From Nitrososphaerales archaeon (lineage in GTDB: Archaea > Thermoproteota > Nitrososphaeria > Nitrososphaerales > CADDZS01), in assembly GCA_030037995.1 (NCBI GenBank), contig JASHPQ010000120.1:1-36934 (forward strand): DNA of 36,934 nt, in the 5' to 3' direction. Of this stretch, positions 31,209 through 36,934 are shown piece by piece (the first letter of the stretch is position 1; each line of letters starts with the position of its first letter). Below the pieces are notes generated by a model. The model ran no database searches and had not been told where the DNA came from. It worked only from the letters and a program-made list of their open reading frames with translations. Position numbers and translations under genes: made by a program.

Positions 31209-31339
31209 GATTTTACCACCGAAGTGCCCTCAAGCTTCTCAAACCGAAAGATAAACGTTTTCGTCAATCGACTAATCTCTCGAAGAGCCGATCCAAAATT
31301 GCATAAATTGAAGCCAAATTGAAATGTAGCAAATAGGAC

Positions 31340-31999
31340 TTGACAACTACTCTTAGCTGCGACTCTGAATTTGACGTCCCTGCCATAGAGATCGTCGGAG
31401 GGAAAGTGGTGATTTTTCCGACTGACACGGTTTATGGTCTTGGTACGAATCCTAGGTCAGTGGAGGGAATAAAGAAGTGTTACGCGCTAAAGAAACGCGA
31501 CACTGGAAAGAAAATGCCGGTTCTCTTCAGCGATCTCCAAACCGCGATGCTTTTCGCCAAGTTCGGCGAGAAAAGCAAATCTCTGGGCTCTGCATTCTGG
31601 CCCGGAAAACTCACGATCATCTTGCCCTCCGCTGATTCGACGCTGCCTCAAGAGCTCGTGGGGCCCGATAAGACGGTAGCAGCTAGGGTTCCCAATCATG
31701 CCTGCTGCCTCAGATTGATCGCAGCCTGCGGTGGCAGTCTGATCGGCACGAGCGCCAACATCTCCGGTGAGGAATCCTTTACCGATCCGTATGATCCGAA
31801 GCTCGCTCAGCTCTCAACATCAGCGGACTACTTCGTTTCCGGAGTCTGCGGACAACCGGCGGGGCTGTCCTCGACCATAGTTGATGCGACAAACGAAAAT
31901 GCCATACGAATAATCAGGGAGGGCGCCATCCCTGCCAAGACCATTCTTTCTCATTTGGAGAACATCAGCAAGACCGATCTTTCCTCAAGCGCGACCTGA
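31340..31999 (+). CDS. sua5: L-threonylcarbamoyladenylate synthase (Sua5/YrdC family)
   Basis: This enzyme makes threonylcarbamoyl-AMP from threonine, bicarbonate and ATP, the donor for t6A37 of ANN-decoding tRNAs. The YrdC fold is shown by GKVVIFPTDTVYGLGTNP (about 22-39), CYALKKRDTGKKMPVLF, AFWPGKLTIILP, VAARVPNHACC, and SLIGTSANISGE (about 135-146), then GLSSTIVDAT and IIREGAI. At 219 aa it lacks the extra C-terminal Sua5 domain and is the short TsaC-like form. The start is TTG. Its last 49 bases overlap the 3' end of the convergent Cgi121 gene, another t6A component. Confidence 0.93.
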   Translation: MTTTLSCDSEFDVPAIEIVGGKVVIFPTDTVYGLGTNPRSVEGIKKCYALKKRDTGKKMPVLFSDLQTAMLFAKFGEKSKSLGSAFWPGKLTIILPSADSTLPQELVGPDKTVAARVPNHACCLRLIAACGGSLIGTSANISGEESFTDPYDPKLAQLSTSADYFVSGVCGQPAGLSSTIVDATNENAIRIIREGAIPAKTILSHLENISKTDLSSSAT

Positions 32000-32472
32000 A
32001 GATCTTCCTTGGAAAGGGAAGAAGGCAGTCCGTGATACTTTTTCAGTTTGGACGCTTTTTGGCGATCGAGACGAAGCAGGTTCATGTCCTGCACCACTGA
32101 TCCAAAGACAGAGAGAAACCGATCGATTACGTTTTGAACCTCGAGCACCGTCGTCACGAGACCCAGCAGCGCAACCGAATTTGCACTCTTGATTCCTGAT
32201 GCCTCGACCGCTTCCGAGATTTGCCCTCTTGAGGAGAGTCTCATCAGAATCTCTATTGATCCATTTCTCACAAGCCTTTCGTTTCTCTTCCAATATTCCC
32301 TTGTCTGCAAAAGGATTGCTTCGACATGATCTATACCTGCAACAATCCCCGGGTCGCAGAGGACGACGCCCTCCGGCAGAGTTTTAGCGAAACTAGTCAG
32401 GTCAGTCTTGCCGCTCAATCTAAAAGCTGTTGCAAAACAAACAGTCGAAGGGTTCTCCGCAATCTCTCGCAA
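31951..32472 (-). CDS. cgi121: KEOPS complex subunit Cgi121
   Basis: Cgi121 is the KEOPS subunit that binds the tRNA 3' CCA end and activates Bud32 during t6A synthesis. The 173-aa ORF shows the family pattern: HVEAILLQTREYWKRNERLVRNGSIEILMRLS (about 53-84), then SRGQISEAVEASGIKSANSVALLGLV, corresponding to the conserved 'EILlrls..rQIseAi...Gi'. The N-terminus (VCFATAFRL) is a beta strand as expected. The start is TTG and no better start is visible. It lies 61 bases downstream of the phosphoribosyltransferase gene on the same strand and overlaps sua5 tail-to-tail. Confidence 0.85.
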   Translation of the reverse strand: MREIAENPSTVCFATAFRLSGKTDLTSFAKTLPEGVVLCDPGIVAGIDHVEAILLQTREYWKRNERLVRNGSIEILMRLSSRGQISEAVEASGIKSANSVALLGLVTTVLEVQNVIDRFLSVFGSVVQDMNLLRLDRQKASKLKKYHGLPSSLSKEDLQVALEERSVLLMFSK

Positions 32473-32533
32473 CCATACTCCGGGACTCTTGGTCTTTAAC
32501 GGGTTTTTCTGGGTATCCTTTCTCGTACGGGCT

Positions 32534-33154
32534 TCAGCTTCCAGTCTTCTTCCAGCGCATTCGAAGGGATCTGTCCATGCTATAGAGCATCTCTATGTAT
32601 CGGTACGGGATGCGCGTTTTAGAAAGGATGTCTTTGTTGTTGGTGGCAGATAGTGACTTTATCGCTTCGTAGTACTCCCACGGAAAAATTATCCACGCAT
32701 CCGTCTTGGTGACGTAATAATCCGGGATCATCTTGGACCACGGCTTGACGAAAATGGTTGAAATCCTTACGTCGATGGGATGCTTGGATTCGAGATAACT
32801 CTTGATCACGGTCAGGCTTTCTCCCGAATCCGCGACATCGTCGACGATGAGCACTCTTCTACCTGAAATGTTTCCCTGAATTTTCTGGGTGATCACGGGT
32901 TTCTTTTTCTTCTCTCCAATATCGGTGTAGTACTCGCACCTCGTGATCATAACATTCTGGATATCCAAGAGGTCAGACATGATTCGAGTCAACGCGAGAC
33001 CTCCACGGGAAATGCCCACGATGCAGTCGAACTGCTCCTTTTCGGTTTTACGAATCTTTTCCGCGAGCTTTATCGATTTCCCAAATATTTCATCCCAGGA
33101 AGGGGCGATAAACTTCACGCGGCTACGCTTCTCCGCCATGAAACATGGGTACAA
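32534..33154 (-). CDS. Archaeal phosphoribosyltransferase (hypoxanthine/xanthine-guanine type)
   Basis: This is a type I phosphoribosyltransferase, probably purine salvage (the archaeal Hpt-like group with similarity to xanthine-guanine enzymes). The PRPP-binding motif is VLIVDDVADSGES (about 100-112). The upstream segment FDCIVGISRGGLALTRIMSDLLDI (about 43-66) is the pyrophosphate loop and flanking helix. The C-terminal DAWIIFPWEYYEAI is typical of the hood. The frame starts at 33154, but the ATG at 33139 (MAEKRSRVKF) is more likely. Its start overlaps the end of the ThiS-like carrier gene, so it belongs to the same translational unit. The base specificity is not decidable here. Confidence 0.88.
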   Translation of the reverse strand: MYPCFMAEKRSRVKFIAPSWDEIFGKSIKLAEKIRKTEKEQFDCIVGISRGGLALTRIMSDLLDIQNVMITRCEYYTDIGEKKKKPVITQKIQGNISGRRVLIVDDVADSGESLTVIKSYLESKHPIDVRISTIFVKPWSKMIPDYYVTKTDAWIIFPWEYYEAIKSLSATNNKDILSKTRIPYRYIEMLYSMDRSLRMRWKKTGS

Positions 33155-33440
33155 GAGCGACCTCGTCCCCTTCTGCGATCACGGTATCGAGATCCTGAAG
33201 GGCATTTGCTTCCACGCCGTTTACGAGAACTAAAGTGCTATCTCGCCTTAGCTCCAAGCTAAATGATCTCGATAGTTCCTCAAGCAACTCGCCGACCTTG
33301 ATCGGGACGGTTACCTTCTCCGTCCCGACGCTTCTTCCGTTTTGTAACTTGCCCAGATTTCCGTGAATGCGGACTGTTGCAAAGGGCTTACTTTTCTCTT
33401 CGGAAGATAGCAAGGGGTTCGGAGTACCTGCGTCCTTCAT
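33123..33440 (-). CDS. ThiS/MoaD-like sulfur carrier with C-terminal Gly-Gly-Glu-Ala
   Basis: This is a beta-grasp protein of 105 codons. Strands and helix are readable: FATVRIHGNLGK, EKVTVPIKVGELLEELSRSF, STLVLVNGVEANAL, then DLDTVIAEGDEVALVPMFHGG followed by Glu-Ala. The NG and EGDEVALVP...HGG layout is the ThiS/MoaD/CysO signature. Canonical carriers end at Gly-Gly; here two residues block it, so a peptidase would have to expose the diglycine. Some carriers are known to be made as such precursors. ATG 33440 overlaps the serine kinase-like gene by 53 bases and the end overlaps the phosphoribosyltransferase gene. The 25 N-terminal residues are outside the fold, and TTG 33413 is an alternative start. 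Confidence 0.82.
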   Translation of the reverse strand: MKDAGTPNPLLSSEEKSKPFATVRIHGNLGKLQNGRSVGTEKVTVPIKVGELLEELSRSFSLELRRDSTLVLVNGVEANALQDLDTVIAEGDEVALVPMFHGGEA

Positions 33441-34233
33441 ACCACACTTCCCTTTTCTCTAACTCTATTCTACTTAACCTTAGAATATTTCTGAGTTCCT
33501 TAGAGCACTTGGCCTCGGACGAACCCTTTAGCAAATCTAGCGGAAAATCTGTGCCCATCGGCCTAACCGGTACAATGTGTCGCGTGGTCTTGCAGGGAAA
33601 GACCTTACCCTCGCTCGCGATCTGCAGTACGTCCTTCTTCAATAGTTTCTCGGGATAAAGCAGATAGACGAATTCGGATGTGAAGAGCTCAAATTTCGAG
33701 GACTCTGAGGTATAATCTAGACCAATCCGGTACTTTTGACAGAGATCATCGATCTTCCCAATGGCCTCATAAACCTCAAAAACGTTCCATTCCCGGGCGC
33801 TTATGTAAGAACTCCCGGCGGATAATAGAGCGATTTTACTTTTCCCTTTGTCAACTGCCTCAACCGCATCTTCGAATCGATCGCAAGCTTTCAATTGAAG
33901 CAGCGCCATAACTTCAGAAATGAACTCCTCGTTTGGCGCGATGAAATATCTCAGCCATCTTTCGAGCTCAATCGAGTCGTGGAGATAATCAAATTCTGTG
34001 CAAAGCGCGAAGTTTGCTTTCAGGGCCTCTAAAGAAGCTCGTCGATGCATGCCATCGAGGACGGTACGAGTACTGCGGTCGATTAGAATGGGATCGCGTT
34101 GCGAGGATGTTCTTTTAAGATCCGCGGTTAACGAATCTAAAATCCGGGGGATCGTGGCCTCGTGCGGTCTCAGGTCATTTAGTGGGACAATAGAAAGCTC
34201 GAATTTCAATCCGTCAGCGGAGACTACGACCAT
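33388..34233 (-). CDS. ParB/SerK-like protein, probable free-serine kinase
   Basis: This is a 281-aa ParB/sulfiredoxin-fold protein. The opening VPLNDLRPHEATIPRILDSL (Glu25 in PHE) and DPILIDRSTRTVLDGMHRRASLEAL (about 46-70) match the Thermococcus SerK and staphylococcal SbnI pattern, in which a PHE glutamate and a DGxHR loop act in phosphorylating free L-serine to O-phosphoserine. The C-terminal half (DFPLDLL, RNILRLSRIELEKREVWYEGRRYSEPL) also fits SerK, in which the tail closes the site. A chromosome-partition ParB is unlikely since there is no HTH domain. ATG 34233 is clear. It overlaps the sulfur-carrier gene, which suggests a link between O-phosphoserine and sulfur transfer. Confidence 0.78.
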   Translation of the reverse strand: MVVVSADGLKFELSIVPLNDLRPHEATIPRILDSLTADLKRTSSQRDPILIDRSTRTVLDGMHRRASLEALKANFALCTEFDYLHDSIELERWLRYFIAPNEEFISEVMALLQLKACDRFEDAVEAVDKGKSKIALLSAGSSYISAREWNVFEVYEAIGKIDDLCQKYRIGLDYTSESSKFELFTSEFVYLLYPEKLLKKDVLQIASEGKVFPCKTTRHIVPVRPMGTDFPLDLLKGSSEAKCSKELRNILRLSRIELEKREVWYEGRRYSEPLAIFRREK

Positions 34234-34278
34234 GCGCTAAGAAGGACCTCGCGACCTACCTCCGCGGGACGCGGACGG

Positions 34279-34560
34279 CTATTGCGCTTGTTGCGAAACC
34301 TCGGCGGGCGTGACAGCTCGATCGGAGGTGGAAGCTTCCTCAGGGGGGATTAAATCTTCCAGCTGAGTGCCCATCTCAGTTTTGGGAGGAGCTTGCTCTG
34401 AAACCATCGAGCTGATGGCTCCAGCAATCTGATTACGGAGGGCATGGTTCCGGATAATGGCAACTTTTTCAAGAGCTTTCTTGTTTGCTTCAAAATTAGT
34501 GGAAAACATAGAAGGATATTTCGCCAAAAGTTCTTCGGCGACCTTCCTCACCTTATTCAA
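34279..34560 (-). CDS. rps17e: Ribosomal protein eS17 with extended C-terminal tail
   Basis: This small-subunit protein is shared by archaea and eukaryotes. The core VRKVAEELLAKYPSMFSTNF, then EANKKALEKVAIIRNHALRNQIAGAI (residues about 4-50), is unmistakable. The usual archaeal eS17 is 60-70 residues; this one continues to 93 with a Pro/Glu/Thr-rich tail (KTEMGTQLEDLIPPEEAST...SQQAQ) that is probably disordered. The start is TTG; a GTG a few codons later is possible. It lies between tatD and the serine kinase-like gene on the same strand with short spacers. Confidence 0.9.
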   Translation of the reverse strand: MNKVRKVAEELLAKYPSMFSTNFEANKKALEKVAIIRNHALRNQIAGAISSMVSEQAPPKTEMGTQLEDLIPPEEASTSDRAVTPAEVSQQAQ

Positions 34561-34632
34561 AAGTAATCACTCGCGTCGCAACACCCAACACTCATTACCA
34601 AAATCTGTATTTTTGACTTTTAGGCAATCACA

Positions 34633-35421
34633 CTACTTTGATTTGACCCTTAATGAGTTTTGCGTTCCTAGATATCTCATCGTATTCTCGCAAATGAACT
34701 CCTCCAAAGAATCTAGTTTCATCTCTTTGATGAGACTGATTTTGAATGCTGCGCTCGCGATCAAGAATGGAGTACTCGTAGCGTGATTCAATAAGGAAAA
34801 TGGCGTCGGTGAATCTGTTTCCGATAGTATCAGATCGAGTGGCGTTTTTTCTACCAGGGTACACAATCTCTTGGAAACGAGAATAGCCGGACCATATGAA
34901 ACAAAGATTCCTCGATCATTGATCGCTGCAAGCTCCGATTCAGATCCGGCAAACCAGTGAAACAGGACTTTCCCCTTCAAATCGAACGTGGGTAGTATTT
35001 GCAAAATCTTAGAGACCGAATCCCGGCTGTGTATCGTTATGGGGAGGGTAGTTTTCTCGCAGAGAGACAGCATGGAAAGGAAAAGCTGCTCTTGCTTTTC
35101 AACTGATCCGTATTTCGGATCGATTCCAATTTCTCCGATTCCCAAGGCGGCATATGCCAGGTTTCGCACTTCTTCTATCATCGGTTCGATCGCCGGTTTT
35201 CGTAGATTGGTATCGTCTGCATTTTCCCTGAAAATGCCGGGATGAATTCCGACAAATGGAATAATCCTGTCCGACCGCTTTGCCAGTTCCAAGTTTCGAG
35301 TTGAAGATAGCGAGTCTACGGAGTTTGAAATTACAACAAGATCAACATCGGAGAGAGCTAGTACGTCAGAAAAGCTCGCAAGAGAGCTATCGTCCAAATG
35401 GGCGTGGGCATCGACCAACAA
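34633..35421 (-). CDS. tatD: TatD-family metal-dependent deoxyribonuclease
   Basis: TatD enzymes are TIM-barrel metal-dependent hydrolases with DNase (3'-5' exonuclease) activity in DNA repair. Metal ligands are visible: VDAHAHLDD (first strand), GIGEIGIDPKY with the bridging Glu, ITIHSRDS, LFHWFAG, and SETDSP near the C-terminus; the order is canonical. The frame opens at TTG 35481, but the box TTATAATC lies inside that stretch. The TTG at 35421, directly before VDAHAHLD, gives a 262-aa protein of family length with a short leader. A nine-base-arm palindrome overlaps the promoter (35470-35493). Confidence 0.9.
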   Translation of the reverse strand: MLVDAHAHLDDSSLASFSDVLALSDVDLVVISNSVDSLSSTRNLELAKRSDRIIPFVGIHPGIFRENADDTNLRKPAIEPMIEEVRNLAYAALGIGEIGIDPKYGSVEKQEQLFLSMLSLCEKTTLPITIHSRDSVSKILQILPTFDLKGKVLFHWFAGSESELAAINDRGIFVSYGPAILVSKRLCTLVEKTPLDLILSETDSPTPFSLLNHATSTPFLIASAAFKISLIKEMKLDSLEEFICENTMRYLGTQNSLRVKSK

Positions 35422-35465
35422 TAAAGAACGGGACCCGTCCCGGTCGCATTGATTTGAGCTCAATC

Positions 35466-35493
35466 TTATAATCCATTGCAATTACAATGGATT
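35466..35493 (-). promoter_or_regulatory. Promoter with operator-like palindrome upstream of tatD
   Basis: A minus-strand TATA-like GATTATAAG (complement of 35465-35473) is overlapped by a perfect inverted repeat: arms AATCCATTG (35470-35478) and CAATGGATT (35485-35493) around CAATTA. Covering the TATA box and the recognition element beside it is a typical place for an archaeal repressor. Alternatively it is a hairpin 20 bases downstream of the stop of the preceding zinc gene. Confidence 0.5.
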
Positions 35494-35512
35494 CGTTGAA
35501 GCCAGACTTGCA

Positions 35513-35845
35513 TCAAATGGTAGAAGAGGAAATCTTCCAAACAGCCTTTACCGGCGGTATTCTAGGCTGTACTATCGAGTTCCGGTCCACCTTTAATTCA
35601 CTCTGCCTGACGTGGTAATCGCAGGCCATGCACCGGGCGGTCACAAATCTGTCGGTGCGATAGAGTTTTACGAGCTTCCCTTGGCATCCGTCGGGCTCGG
35701 ATTTGAAGTAGGATTCCAGGCCATACTTCCAGACCATGACGTCCTTGGACTTGAACATGAGTTTCCAGCACTTTGAGCAGTAGGCAGATACATCAGGCCC
35801 GCTCCTCATCAAACTAAAAGTGGGATGCAGGCATTCTTTTGGCAA
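35513..35845 (-). CDS. Hypothetical zinc-binding protein (110 aa)
   Basis: I do not recognise the family. Two CxxC pairs are visible: AYCSKCWKLMF (about residues 22-32) and ARCMACDYHV (about 70-79), with ECLHP at the N-terminus and DGCQGK in the middle adding further Cys/His. A zinc-ribbon fold with a long insert is likely. The rest is basic and aromatic (WKYGLESYFKSEPDG, KLYRTDRFVTARC). The start is TTG 35845. It is upstream of tatD on the same strand. Role unknown, perhaps nucleic-acid binding. Confidence 0.6.
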   Translation of the reverse strand: MPKECLHPTFSLMRSGPDVSAYCSKCWKLMFKSKDVMVWKYGLESYFKSEPDGCQGKLVKLYRTDRFVTARCMACDYHVRQSELKVDRNSIVQPRIPPVKAVWKISSSTI

Positions 35846-36179
35846 CTTGTATTTTCACTGAAACCGCAAGAATTTAACTGTGTCCGCTCGACTTTCAAAG
35901 TAGGAAGCGGCCCGCCTAATTTTTCAGAGAAATCCTCACACGATTACCAAAACTGACCTCTTCCTGCAGTCACGTATAGGACTCATCTAAAAACTTGCAT
36001 GCGTTCTTTCAGGTTCTTGAATTTAGCATCCCGGAGAAGCATTTCTTACACCCACGGGCCACCCGAATAGTGATTAAAAATGGCAATAGCATAGAGAGCA
36101 GAGCAGATTCGGTCTCTGAAATTAGCATCCGTCGGAGGAACGGGATAGTATCAATTCCTCAAAAAGTAACATTTCGTGA
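35846..36179. other. Intergenic stretch without a supported gene
   Basis: Only a plus-strand frame (35995-36411) crosses this region, and it runs antisense through the DUF6092-like gene. A short portion (IVIKNGNSIESRA...) is not recognisable. I see no RNA gene, and no repeat beyond short A/T runs. Confidence 0.4.
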
Positions 36180-36509
36180 TCAAGACCATTTCTCGGGGCG
36201 AGCATACCTCCTTTTCATCTCATCGGTAAATTTGACGATCAGGTCATCCATAAACCGAATGAATTGCTCATCCGACGTCATCGCGTTGTTAAGATGTGTT
36301 TCGATTTCAGCCCTTATGCCCATTAGAAACTCGTCCTGTTTGAGTTCGGCAGATCTCGAATACAAATCGGTTAGTCTACTGATACCGTCCACCAGACGAA
36401 GTGCACCGTAGAGACGAGGTTCGTCCACGGTACCTCTGGCCGAGGTTAGAAGGAACAGAGAATACTCGAAAATGAATTCTTCAATGCCTTTCTTGGGATT
36501 TTCGTTCAT
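36180..36509 (-). CDS. DUF6092-like small helical protein (109 aa)
   Basis: This is an all-helical protein with EFIFEYSLFLLTSARGTVDEP, then RLYGALRLVDGISRLTDLYSR, a pattern (LLTSARG...EP..YG.LRL.D..SRL) I recall from DUF6092 proteins; function is unknown. The C-terminal half (FLMGIRAEIETHLNNAMTSDEQFIRFMDDLIVKFTDEMK) is an extended helix hairpin. ATG 36509 lies 20 bases after the nitroreductase stop on the same strand, so the two form an operon. Confidence 0.65.
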   Translation of the reverse strand: MNENPKKGIEEFIFEYSLFLLTSARGTVDEPRLYGALRLVDGISRLTDLYSRSAELKQDEFLMGIRAEIETHLNNAMTSDEQFIRFMDDLIVKFTDEMKRRYARPEKWS

Positions 36510-36529
36510 ACTTCGGAGGGCTTCCCCCT

Positions 36530-36934
36530 TTATTCGGGCATCTGTGCCCCAAATCTGTCGATGAAAGTCAGCCTGTCATTTTTGTTTTTCTTCAACGGAG
36601 GAAGCTCGCCCGGTACTGGATAACCCACGGATACCATGATCTCGGTTCTAGTATCCGGTGGAAGCTCGAACAACTTCGCTACTGCGATCTCGGAGTACGA
36701 TTTTACAAAACAAGCCGCCAGCCCCAGCGAATACGCTACCAGCGCCACGTTCTCAGCCGCAGCTCCGGCGTCAATGTGGCAGCATTCGTCGAGATCCATT
36801 CTGGGCAGCGGCTCGTTCCCGATCCGAGTTTTAGAGCAAATAACAAAGACAAGCGGAGGGTCACCGAAAAGGCCCGGTGAAACCATTTTCAACATTTTCA
36901 GTTGAATCGGATCTTTAACCACGATTAGAAATCG
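36530..36934 (-). CDS. Nitroreductase-family protein, truncated by the window edge
   Basis: This is the C-terminal part of an FMN-dependent nitroreductase-fold oxidoreductase. The open frame continues to the last base of the window (codons CGA TTT CTA ATC before a GTG at 36922), so the N-terminal FMN-binding arginine motif is outside. Visible are PPLVFVICSKTRIG, IDAGAAAENVALVAYSLGLAACFVKSYSEIAVAKLFELP (the conserved 'D.g.a.qNl.L.A...Glg' helix) and MVSVGYPVPGELPPLKK. The substrate is unknown; the family reduces nitro compounds, quinones, or carries out specialised ene reductions. It is probably co-transcribed with the DUF6092-like gene. Confidence 0.88.
   Translation of the reverse strand, partial: RFLIVVKDPIQLKMLKMVSPGLFGDPPLVFVICSKTRIGNEPLPRMDLDECCHIDAGAAAENVALVAYSLGLAACFVKSYSEIAVAKLFELPPDTRTEIMVSVGYPVPGELPPLKKNKNDRLTFIDRFGAQMPE

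Noticed and set aside
33388-34233. Chromosome-partitioning ParB
   Set aside because: The ParB-like fold lacks the DNA-binding HTH half, and the PHE and DGxHR motifs with the C-terminal tail fit SerK/SbnI better; no parA is near.
35995-36411. A 138-codon plus-strand ORF
   Set aside because: Most of it is antisense to the DUF6092-like gene; the unshared N-terminal part is not recognisable.
1-36934. CRISPR arrays, rRNA genes or transposase-bearing insertion sequences
   Set aside because: I saw no regularly spaced repeats, no rRNA-like stretch and no transposase ORF in the window.

Overview
The window reads as a chromosomal segment of an archaeon. The archaeal markers are a family-B replicative DNA polymerase, archaeal-type SUI1/eIF1, ribosomal protein eS17, archaeal triosephosphate isomerase, an archaeal/eukaryotic-type prolyl-tRNA synthetase, the KEOPS subunit Cgi121, a tetraether-lipid synthase (Tes)-like radical SAM enzyme, a tRNA-Gly(CCC) with a small anticodon-loop intron, and TATA-like boxes 25-45 nt before several start codons. 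Many starts are TTG or GTG. Gene content fits the TACK group. A non-ammonia-oxidising relative of Thaumarchaeota (Nitrososphaeria) is my best guess, but it is only an inference from gene content.

Layout. 1-1.7 kb: two small uncharacterised genes and a gene-poor stretch. 1.7-10 kb: molybdenum/tungsten enzymes. An orphan xanthine-dehydrogenase-family large subunit lies on the plus strand and converges on a minus-strand run moeA - moeA/PBP fusion - tungsten aldehyde:ferredoxin oxidoreductase - MoaD-like protein, so cofactor insertion and a cofactor user are encoded together. 10.4-11.8 kb: a two-gene membrane cassette (DUF4386 plus an unknown). 12.0-15.4 kb: a gene-poor, possibly foreign segment. 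It is bounded on the right by the intact tRNA-Gly(CCC) and on the left by a decayed copy of that tRNA's 3' end plus its downstream hairpin, as expected of an old tRNA-targeted insertion. It carries a wHTH-TolB-TPR protein of bacterial style. 15.4-22.3 kb: Tes-like enzyme, intein-containing PolB and two small unknowns, all on the minus strand. 22.4-27.4 kb: DegT-type aminotransferase, ProRS, CPBP membrane protease, ThyX and a small charged protein. 27.4-31.2 kb: SUI1 followed by a zinc-ribbon gene that apparently starts at CTG, two further zinc-finger microproteins, an MDR dehydrogenase and small membrane protein sharing one TATA region, and TPI. 31.3-35.8 kb: threonylcarbamoyl-AMP synthase converging on Cgi121 (both t6A synthesis), then upstream on the minus strand a phosphoribosyltransferase, a ThiS-like carrier with a blocked GGEA tail, a SerK-like serine kinase, eS17, TatD and a zinc protein. 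36.2-36.9 kb: a DUF6092-like gene and a truncated nitroreductase.

The observations I would follow up first are: (1) the overlapping SerK - pro-sulfur-carrier - phosphoribosyltransferase genes, which may be a CysO-like route from O-phosphoserine to cysteine; (2) the tRNA-Gly repeat-bounded 3.2 kb segment; (3) the PolB intein ending in Gly-Gln, in a polymerase with PIP-like boxes at both ends; and (4) several small zinc-ribbon genes that a length cut-off would miss.
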